This document shows positions 55,992 through 64,000 of a stretch of 64,000 nucleotides of DNA, in pieces. Source of the DNA: Entomortierella parvispora (taxonomy: Eukaryota > Mortierellomycota > Mortierellomycetes > Mortierellales > Mortierellaceae). The position numbers and the translations under genes were made by a program. How positions within the stretch are numbered: the stretch's first letter is position 1; the number at the start of each line of letters is the position of its first letter. The notes under the pieces are model-generated. The model had not been told where the DNA came from, did no database searches, and saw only the letters and a list, made by a program, of their open reading frames with translations. The DNA lies in contig OY752145.1 in assembly GCA_963573315.1 (NCBI GenBank), positions 1,178,001-1,242,000 on the forward strand, written 5' to 3'.

Positions 55992-57234
55992 ATGCGCGTA
56001 ATTCCTGTGCCAGTTCTTGAAGGTAAAACACTTTGCCCACGATGAAGAAAGGGGGAGGCAGAGGAATGAGAGGTGACAGACTAGGGAACAGTACCGACAA
56101 TTCGTCCAGAGATGCAAGTCCAGTGTCTTTTCCGGGTGTGTGGGTGGATGAGCAGGCAGACAGGGGAGCGCGGATACCAAGGGGGTATGAGCAGTGTGGG
56201 TGGGGGGAAGGAGAGCAGTGGAGAAGAAACAAAGCGACCATGGAAGACGCCTCTGTTCAAAACTCAGTCTTGCGCCCTTTCGTGCGACGCGTTTTCTTTG
56301 CTTCCTTTTTTTTTGGAGGTCGTAGCAAACAAAATCAAAGCCCAAAGATCCATTTTCTGCTTTGCCTTGTTGTCGCTGACTTTTTTTTTTTGCAATTGCT
56401 CCGCCCGCTCTTAGACAACTATGCTTACATCATTCTCGACGAGACCACCTCCGAGGCTGCAGTTGTGGATCCGGTCGAACCCCAGAAGATGATGCATATC
56501 CTCCAGCACCTTGGGGCCAAACTCACCTCAGTTCTCTGCACACATCACCACTGGGACCATGCCGGTGGCAACGTGGAATTAATTGCCAAGAAGCCAGGCT
56601 TGGCCGTCTTTGGAGCAGACGCAAGAATCCCCGAGATCAACTACGTGGTCAAGGACAAGGAAGAGTTCAAGATTGGCAACATTACGATCCAAGCCCTGTG
56701 GACGCATTGTCACACGAAAGGTAGTGTCAGCTACTATGCAAAGGATGGAGCCGACAGAGCTATTTTCACAGGCGATACGCTCTTCTTGAGCGGTTGCGGT
56801 CGGTTCTTCGAAGGCACAGCAGCAGACATGTACAACAGCTTGCTCCATATCCTGGCCACATTGCCAGTCGAGACCAAGGTCTATTGTGGTCACGAATACA
56901 CTCGCGCCAATCTTCAGTTTGCGATCCACGTCGAACCTGACAATACCCATGTGGCCCAGAAGTTGAGGTGGCTATTGGACGAGAATGTCAAGGTCACGAT
57001 CCCTGGAACCATTGGCGAGGAGCTGCTATGCAATCCGTTCCTGCGCGTGAAGTAAGTGCAGCGCTTGCTCTTGACAATGGCCGTCTACTATGAGCCAATA
57101 GTTCACTCGCCTCATCATTAACCTTCTTTCATTCCCTCTCACGCTTTAGCGAGCCCTCCCTGCAAGCGTTTACGGGCAAGAGTGATCCTATCGACGTGAT
57201 GCATGTGTTGCGCGAGCTGAAGAACAGCTTTTAG
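55992..57234 (+). CDS. GLO2: Hydroxyacylglutathione hydrolase (glyoxalase II)
   Basis: Three exons, 250 aa: 55992-56022, 56415-57051 and 57150-57234. It hydrolyses S-D-lactoylglutathione to D-lactate and glutathione, the second step of methylglyoxal removal. The metallo-beta-lactamase fold has THHHWDHAGG (metal ligands His/His/Asp/His, about 52-61), WTHCHTKGSVSYYA, AIFTGDTLFLSGCGRFFEGT and YCGHEYTRANLQFA. The C-terminus NEPSLQAFTGKSDPIDVM matches the substrate-binding end of the family. The first exon codes only MRVIPVPVLE. The 392-nt first intron has a long open frame that looks real but lacks the family sequence. The leader is also open in frame upstream of the ATG (see findings). Confidence 0.95.
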
Positions 57235-57349
57235 CGGAAAAAATAGCAGTCCCGATAATAAAAAAAAGTAAACAACAAGCAAAAAAGAAAAAGAAAGTGA
57301 GCCTTCTTTGTATCCCCATTGCTCCATCCTCTACACCCATCTCGCCCTA

Positions 57350-58410
57350 ATGACACCCAAGTACAAGAAGTCAAAGCTCAAGTCAGCTCTCGGCAAGCTG
57401 CAGGATACCCATGCCAAGCGTCAGCGCGCGACGCAGATCCGTGATCAAAAGGAGGCTGCCTTGGCCGCTGCCCCCAAGAAGGCCGCCCTTCTTCAGCAAC
57501 AACAGGCCCAGGGAGCCAAGCAGGCCTCGGCCACAAAGGCACAGCGAAAGGCCATGGCAAAGTTGCCACCACCACCCTACTACGACTACGACACCATCCT
57601 GCTTGTAGGCGAGGCCAACTTTTCTTTTGCAAAGTCCCTGGCGCTCGAGATCTTGAACAGAGGAGACATCATCACCGCTACAACTTTGGACTCTTTTTCT
57701 ACCATGATGGAGAAGTACCCTGCTGATGCTCAGGAGAACGTCAAGGAACTCGAGGATGCTGGAGCAACCGTCGTTTTTGAAGTAGATGCCACCAAGTTGA
57801 GCAAGATCAAGAGCTTCAAGGGAAAGCGCTTCTCCAAGATTGTCTTCAACTTCCCACATGCTGGTACATTTTTTTTTGTTTTTGTCTTTTGCCACCAAAC
57901 ACGAATTGGAGAACATACCGATGTGCTGGCCAGTGGACTTAATCTCTAAACCACTCTTTTTTATTAGGTGCTGGAATCAAGGATCAAGACAGGAACGTCG
58001 TGTCAAACCAAAAACTGATGCGCTCCTTCTTTGAGTCGGCTGCGCCTTTCTTGACAGACCCTGACCTTGGAGACAAGAAGGCTGGAGAGATCCATGTGAC
58101 AGTCAAGACGGGATTGCCCTATGATCTCTGGAACATCAAACGTTTGGCGACGGGAACGGGACTGCTGGGTAACAAGACATCGTTCCCTTTCAAGCCTGAA
58201 CAATACCCCGGATATGAGCATCGTCGTACAATTGGTTTCAAGGAGGGTGTCTCTCAGGGAGAGAACGTCGAGATCTTGAACAAGAGCCCAAAGACGTTTG
58301 TGTTTGTCAAGAAGACGGCAAAGGAGGCCGATATGGCCAAGGAATCCGAGACTGCAAACATCAAGAAGCGCAAACGTGCTGGCGAGGATGTGTCGGACGA
58401 CGACGAGTAG
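57350..58410 (+). CDS. BMT5: 25S rRNA (uridine-N3)-methyltransferase, BMT5-like (DUF2431)
   Basis: Two exons, 318 aa: 57350-57863 and 57968-58410. The family methylates N3 of a uridine in large-subunit rRNA in the nucleolus. The basic N-terminus (KYKKSKLKSALGKL) and Ala/Gln/Lys-rich region precede the Rossmann-like core: DTILLVGEANFSFAKSLALE (SAM-binding, about 81-100), FSKIVFNFPHAGAGIKDQDR, VVSNQKLMRSFFESAAPFL, EIHVTVKTGLPYDLWNIKRL and HRRTIGFKEG. It ends with a Lys/Arg-rich then acidic tail (SDDDE), typical of nucleolar proteins. The ATG lies 115 bp after the glyoxalase stop on the same strand. Confidence 0.93.
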
Positions 58411-59177
58411 AAAGGATGGCCAAGCATCGGCTTTTTTGCATTCTATTCTTATTTATTCTCCCATTGTACCATAGTCACTTTTTTCCACGCCAAGTAAAGG
58501 AAATAGATCAGAAACCGAACCAGGGCTCCTTGTTTTTGAGTTTTGGACCCTTTTGTGTCGCGTCTCCTAGCCCCTCGGCCCCGCTTGACCATTGATCCCA
58601 AGAGAGCAGGGAACGAAAGTGTGGGCTAAGTGCATATTTCTTTTCTTTGTGAATGTGAATAAGACTCCACACAAGGGACAAGGGGACGCGAGTGTAACAA
58701 CATGACGAATTCTGAAAATGGACATCCGCCCCTGTTGTTTGTCGTGTTCGCCCTGTGCTGAGCAGCGGCACAGTAGACTAGCGGCCCTGCCTCTTAAGCA
58801 CACGAATGTGAGGATATGAACGGCGCTGCAGACAGCCAACGATGATGATCGAATGAATGAGTGACCTTCAGACGGCCCCTTTTTCACCCCCTCCGTGCTC
58901 ATTTACTCCTTCGTCGGCCACGCCTGTTGCCATGCACGGTGTTCGGAGGAGGTTGTCTGTGTGCTTGGTGCTGACAGAGAACTCGAATCCCTTTCCTTCT
59001 CCCTCTTTCGCCTCATTCCCCTCGTTCGCTCTCATCTCTTTCCTCTCTTTCCTCTCTGTCTCTCTGTCTCCTTCCTCCTGTTTTCGACAAAGGCGAGGAC
59101 ATAAAGACATTCCTCCCAACTCTTATCTCTTCTTCCTTGTCCCTCTTCCCTCTTTACTCTTTATTCCTTTGTTCACC
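58411..59177. other. Intergenic 0.77 kb
   Basis: 3' flank of BMT5 and promoter of the next gene. A CT-rich leader (58990-59170) runs up to the ATG at 59178. No gene was seen. Confidence 0.4.
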
Positions 59178-61954
59178 ATGGGCCAGAACCAGAGCGTCGA
59201 AGAACCGTACCACAAACGGCACTACAACGAAACTAACCGACAGATCCAACGTCAAAACTCATTGTCGCTCTCGACAACAAACCTCTTGCTCAATCGGGAC
59301 CTCAAACGGAATGGAACCATACATAACAACTCGAGTATCAACCTAACCCTTGGGGGGATCACCAATGCTGCAGCTACTGTACCCGCGGGAGGGCTGCGTT
59401 CGTCGTCCACCATTGTCTCCGCACCAATCTCGATCCAATCACCTCTGGAAGAAGAAGGTCCAAAACCCTTTATTCGCTTGCTACCAATTCACACCGAACC
59501 CGTCTACTTTGACGAAAGCGACAGTGATAATGACTACGAATACGAAGAAGGGGATGCATTGGAGGAGGAAGAGGGCAAATCCCATCCTGATACTGAGGAT
59601 CTCGAGAATGCCCGTCGCCTCTCATCCTCACCATCGTTTTTGGACGGGGCCATGAACGTGAACTCGAGACTGGCCCGAAGCGATTCGTACGAATACCACA
59701 CTCGCGACCGTCTTGACTTTGAACGCGCACAGAACGAGGAGCAAGAGGATTTGTCCTATCTCTCGCCTGTGTCTGGTAAAAACTGGTTGAAACAGCCCTG
59801 CCTTGGTCAGTTGACGATTACGTCCGTTGTTGATGTAACCAACACGCTGCCCATTTTTTTTTTTTTTTTTTTTTTTTTTTGGAAAATTAGGGGCACGTCG
59901 TGCCTTCAAGAACACGAATAGTACATCGACAGGAAACGTACATCGAGCACTCTCCGATCAGGCATTGGGACAGGAGAATAGCCAACCACATTACTTTGAC
60001 AGCGAGAATATCGCTGCGGCCGAGGACAAAGCTGATGCTGAACCTTACGACGAAGGGATATTTGTCAAGAGATATCAACTTCACGATCCACCTGTTATGA
60101 AAAGACCAGTCAAAACTGAGCAGGAACAGAGCGCCGCTGGTGGAGGACAGGAGCCTTCACCGACAATTCAGGCTCTTCCTCAATCCTCGAGTGTCTCTTC
60201 CATTCAGGCTCCATCGCTTGGATCTATCCAGGAAGAAGAGGATGACATCTACCATGAGAGATCCGAGGGACACAAGGACAAGATCGAGCTCAGCGCAGTT
60301 ACAGGCCCAGACAAGGAAATGAGTAGGACTGGCCAAATGGACTCTCAGCCCCTGCAGGAAGGCAATATCCACACTGCTGGCAGGAGCGCTGCGACACAGC
60401 CCAAGGAACAGCAGGAAAGAGTGACTTCTCCTATTTACGAAGACATGGTCAAAAATGAACTGGACAAAAGGATCCAGGATGCTGTCCAGCAGGTTGAACA
60501 GAAACTATCCGAGCGTGTTCAAAGACTGGAAATACAAACTGGAGCAGTGTCGGTGCCTCTGGGCAATGAGTCTCAGCACTCCCACCACTCACAAGGGTCA
60601 CTGGCGCTTCGAAAGGAGATGCTTTCAAACGTGTCCCAGCGCGTGGGCGATTTGGACTCTCGAGTAGATCAAATGGAATCCATGGTTTCTTACAAATTGG
60701 TTGACATTGAATCAAAGGTACGCGCACGTTATTCATCTGCTGCCCATTGGGTTCTCTTTTAATTTCGAGGAGGACTGATATTGAAAATCACTCTACACAT
60801 AGGTCCAGGAACTTGATGGCGAGCAACAGGCGATCGCAACGACAGTGGATCAAGTCGAGCAATTGAGTCAAGGCAAAGAGTTGCAGAGATACCACCTCAC
60901 TTCAGAAAACGATCTGCTCAATCAATCTTATCCACCTGTGATCGTTGACAACGGTTCAATTGCCGAGCTTCGTCAGGAACTGCAAGCATTCGGAATGAGA
61001 TATCACGAGCTGAACGATGGACTGTTGACGGACCTTATGGTTCAGCTCCGAGAGGCCAAACTGATGTTGTTTGAGACCGTGGATGAGACTGACCAGAGGC
61101 TCGGCAAGAGAGTAGACAGGATTGAGGCCGAGATGCATGCCAAGCTACTGTACGACATTGAACTGCGTATCCAGGAACGCGTCAGGGCTATGGAACAGAC
61201 ATCATCTAGACTCGCGACCTGCTTTGACAAGATGGAGGGGCGACTTGGTGCACTGGAGACAGTCTTGGCCTCAAGGCGGCCCCGACCTGAGAGCATCTAC
61301 TATCAGCGACCACTTTCAACATCTTCATCAGAGGAAGAGGCCCAAAACTACCAGCCTCACCAACGAGATTTGGACTCGTCTCCAGAGACTCCTATGCCGT
61401 GGTCGAGCGCAACCCCGTCAAGGATCCTGAATAGCCACGACTTTGATGTATCTGCTGCAGTGTCCTCTTCTTCTTCTTCGCTGTCTGCTCTTCCGGGAAC
61501 GAATCGTATTGCTCCTAGACGACCCATTCGAATCACGACCGACCGTATTGCCAGCGGAATACGGCCCCATGTGTCAACCTCTTGGTCCTCAGGCCCCCAT
61601 TCTGCCGGTCCAGGAAATACCAGGAACCTCGGGCGGGCCATGACATTTGATAACATGCAGTCCTCGTCGAGCACCTCCTCATTCAGTCAGTCTCTTCCTG
61701 GCGGCCAACAGAGTAGCTTTATTCATAGTGCAGGCACACAGAAATCTTCAACATCTCAAACGACTCTGATCGGCTTCAAAGATGCGTTAAAACCAACAGG
61801 GACCCCGATTCCCTCGCCTACCTCCGCTGGACCGAAGCCAGTCAAGAACATCCGGAGGCCGTCTTCGTACAAGGAGCTGCTACACTTTTGGAAAGCGGGA
61901 GGGAGCACTCCTGATCTCCTCCAGACCTTACCCACCACCACCCAGAACCCGTAG
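59178..61954 (+). CDS. Coiled-coil protein with N-myristoylation-type start, 858 aa, unknown
   Basis: Three exons: 59178-59775, 59891-60717 and 60803-61954. It begins MGQNQSVEE; Gly2 with Ser6 fits the N-myristoyltransferase consensus, so membrane anchoring is plausible. Residues 1-420 are Ser/Gln/Glu-rich with an acidic block (DESDSDNDYEYEEGDALEEE). Coiled coil spans roughly 420-630 (KNELDKRIQDAVQQVEQKLS; VGDLDSRVDQMESMVSYKLV; ETVDETDQRLGKRVDRIEAE). The tail is Ser/Pro/Arg-rich and ends with a short conserved-looking motif, SYKELLHFWKAGG. No family was recognised. The first intron contains a T run of about 23 nt at 59857-59880. AATAAA lies at 61978. Confidence 0.75.
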
Positions 61955-61977
61955 AGGCGTGCGTTTTTGAGATCTCG

Positions 61978-61983
61978 AATAAA
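61978..61983 (+). terminator. AATAAA poly(A) signal of the 858-aa protein gene
   Basis: Canonical hexamer 24 nt after the TAG at 61952-61954. Confidence 0.5.
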
Positions 61984-62009
61984 CATTTTTCCAGGATAAC
62001 AATTTGGGG

Positions 62010-62020
62010 TATAAATAATA
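62010..62020 (+). promoter_or_regulatory. TATA-like element (TATAAATAATA)
   Basis: About 65 bp before the ATG at 62075 and only 27 bp after the AATAAA of the upstream gene. The tight packing supports transcription of the last gene starting near 62040-62060. Confidence 0.45.
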
Positions 62021-62074
62021 AATAATCCCGTCTGGAATAAAAATTAGTGCCCGATGGCTTAGATTCCGGGTCAA

Positions 62075-64000
62075 ATGGTCAAACGAACCTTGCCTCCTTC
62101 ACTTCCGCTTCTTTATTCTTCGCCATCCACCAAGCACAGAAATACAGGGCGTCAGTCATCCTATGGTCCTCGATCAATCTCCGGCTAGCAACCAGCTCTG
62201 CAAAGGAACGGACTGATAAGCCACCCGTCTTTTACTCGGAAGCAAGCCTTTGCTGCAAAGAGTGTTCTTCCAGTCGCAGCGCCCGCATCCACGTCGTCAA
62301 CTATGCAGGGACTGAAAGGTCGAGCAGGTCTGAAGAGAGACTTCTCAGATATCGTGCCCTCCACTTTTCCGACAACAGCGACAGCGTCTGTGTCACTCTC
62401 TAGAACATCATCGTCAGAGACAACGTCGTCCTCATGGGATTTCGATTTAAACCCTGTTCAAACCACTGCAGCCAACAGGAATCATCAGAGCATGGACACG
62501 GAGCATAGTACCTATGACGACTCGAGTCCTATTATACCCTCTCTTAGTCCGCCTCCGATGGATGACCGACGGCACTCTCCGCTATTGTCTCCCGCGTCGA
62601 TTCAACCGTCAAGGAAGCCCAGCAAGACTGTAACTCCCAGCGAGAAAAACCATCAACAAAAACCACAAATCCCATTCGATACTCTGGAGAAAGACTTGGA
62701 TATGGATCCGATCACGGAATTTGACAGCGATGAGGACAGCAATTGCGCCATTGTTACAGATGAGCTGGTTGACGAACCCATTCTCAACAGCCTAGCGCCT
62801 GCATCCACATCTGCGCTGACCACCTCTTTGGCTACACCAAGAGGCCGCCGTAAAGAGGAGCCGAATCCACGCTGGAGAGAATCACTCTTGCCACATGTAC
62901 CACAGCAGCCCAAAAATTTGGTCTCTCCCGGTCGTCAAAAATTTCGTTTGCCACTGTCATCCCCAGCAAAGCAAGGGACCGGTCCCCCCTCCCCTGCGCA
63001 AAACCTTCGTCCTGTAAGCGAACTCTCTCGGATATTATTGGCGTCTTCTCCTGCATCGTCTTCAACTGTGGGAGCCCCTGCCACCTCAATACCCGTTCCA
63101 CCAACAGGATCAAAACCAGTCGGAACATCACCTGCAGAAGTAAGGCGGACGACATACTCCAAAGAGCTTAGGGCACATATCACGACCACAGCAGCCTCAG
63201 CCTCCAAACTAAAACTGACAGATATTGCACGGTCATTAAACCTCCCTGCTCCGGCCCCTGGAATCCAAAAACAGTCTCCTTCGGGATCCAAACCACATCG
63301 GATTACGAACGATATCAAGAAGGAACAACAAAATGCCCAAACAAAGACAAGATATGACCAGAAAATGAACAGCGATGGGAAACGGAAGGCGAATGATTCC
63401 ATGGACGAATATCGCGGACCCTCTAAATTCAATCACGTTAAACAAGAAAAGGAACAGGAAAAGGAACAGGAAAAGGACGAGAGCAGGCCTAACGAAGTTA
63501 CAAAGCCACTTCTCAAGTCTCAGACTCCAGGCAGCGCCAGCACAGAATACGACGATACTTCGCCCATCCTCCCACTGACAAACTACAAGATACCCTCGAT
63601 AAACGACAACTCCCTTCCAATAACACAATCGGAAAAACTATCCGCAAGCCAAGAAAAGCACCAATTGGAAGATCAAGAACAACAAAGACAAGAGAATGAG
63701 CGCAAAAAACAGGAACTCTTATCAGAGGTTTACGCCATGCGACGTACTTTGAAATCCTCCTCCTCATCAGCGGCCACCCTGTTAGCCCCATTTCTTCCGC
63801 CACCATCCACGCCGACATCAACCTCATTGTCATCTACTGAACAACATGACGCCACCAATCTCGTACAGATTTCCGAGGAAGATAGGATACCAATTCCTGA
63901 TGATATATTGGGATATGTCCCAAAGCTGACACCGATTGACCAGATTAAATGGGCCCCTGTGAAGGAAGGTCGATACCACATCTTCGCTCTGATTATGGCT
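62075..64000 (+). CDS. 5' part of a long Ser/Pro/Lys-rich gene with an in-frame TAG; continues past the window
   Basis: From ATG 62075 to the window end is exactly 642 codons in one frame with a single stop, TAG at 62186-62188; beyond it the frame is open for 604 codons. Before the TAG: MVKRTLPPSLPLLYSSPSTK. After it: Ser/Thr/Pro-rich sequence with blocks such as SWDFDLNPVQTTAANR, DPITEFDSDEDSN, RRTTYSKELRAHITTTAA and a Glu/Lys/Gln repeat (KQEKEQEKEQEKDE at about 63449-63490), then a more ordered end (PDDILGYVPKLTPIDQIKW, EGRYHIFALIMA) that looks like the start of a folded domain. The stop may be removed by an intron, bypassed by readthrough, or the true start may be ATG 62303. No family was recognised. 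Confidence 0.65.

Noticed and set aside
56033-56414. Long open frame leading into exon 2 of glyoxalase II
   Set aside because: It replaces the family N-terminus with low-complexity Gly/Arg/Asp sequence, while splicing 56023-56414 restores MRVIPVPVLE-DNYAYIILDE.

Overview
The window is eukaryotic and almost certainly fungal. It has dense genes on both strands with 60-230 nt GT-AG introns, short intergenic regions, long Ser/Thr/Gln-rich linkers and several F-box/LRR genes. An MT-A70 protein of the N6-adenine methyltransferase type known from early-diverging fungi, together with the gene set, points to Mucoromycotina/Mortierellomycotina, with a Mortierella relative my best guess. That assignment is inference; no rRNA or other marker gene is present. 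Exon models below were built by hand from splice signals, reading phase and family knowledge. Every complete model sums to a multiple of three.

Layout: 1-0.62 kb, 5' end of coatomer beta' (minus). 1.07-2.01, multi-pass membrane protein (minus). 2.34-4.23, MT-A70-like methyltransferase subunit with a DPPL motif (minus). 5.72-6.92, DTWD1-type tRNA acp3U transferase (plus). 7.18-8.33, NF-YC/HAP5 (minus). 9.26-9.51, 82-aa Gly/Ser-rich protein (minus). 9.72-11.62, bacterial-type, probably mitochondrial, histidyl-tRNA synthetase (plus). 11.70-14.33, large protein of unknown function (minus). 14.81-17.25, B-box/DUF2009 protein (plus). 17.43-18.32, ZNHIT1/Vps71 (plus). 18.44-21.22, coiled-coil protein (minus).

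21.2-24.7 kb is a gene-poor island. It holds three GCCTCC/GGAGGC hairpins, a 28-nt T tract, a 93-bp tandem repeat and decayed reading frames. After it come a secreted GH16 enzyme (24.73-25.53), a DCAF12-like WD40 protein (25.77-28.81, minus), eIF1 (30.40-31.16, minus) divergent from CstF64/Rna15 (31.40-32.85), a 1113-aa protein with a Rabin8/Sec2-like C-terminal module (32.91-36.35, minus), an F-box/LRR protein (36.86-39.28, minus), the cohesin kleisin REC8 (40.27-43.09, plus), two tandem F-box paralogues (43.19-46.38, minus), a triple-SANT protein with a mitochondrial-type leader (46.55-47.60, minus), IMP dehydrogenase (48.09-49.91), PRP19 (50.46-52.29, minus), a small helical protein (53.25-53.81, minus), glyoxalase II (55.99-57.23), a BMT5-type rRNA methyltransferase (57.35-58.41), an N-myristoylation-type coiled-coil protein (59.18-61.95), and the 5' part of a long Ser/Pro-rich gene whose frame holds one TAG (62.08-end).

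There is no operon logic. Genes share divergent promoters (eIF1/CstF64, F-box/REC8) or converge with 50-550 bp between stops. Several contribute to RNA processing and translation (CstF64, PRP19, eIF1, HisRS, DTWD1, BMT5), chromatin and cell cycle (ZNHIT1, HAP5, REC8, MT-A70) or ubiquitylation (DCAF12, PRP19, three F-box proteins), but I see no sign that they are co-regulated.
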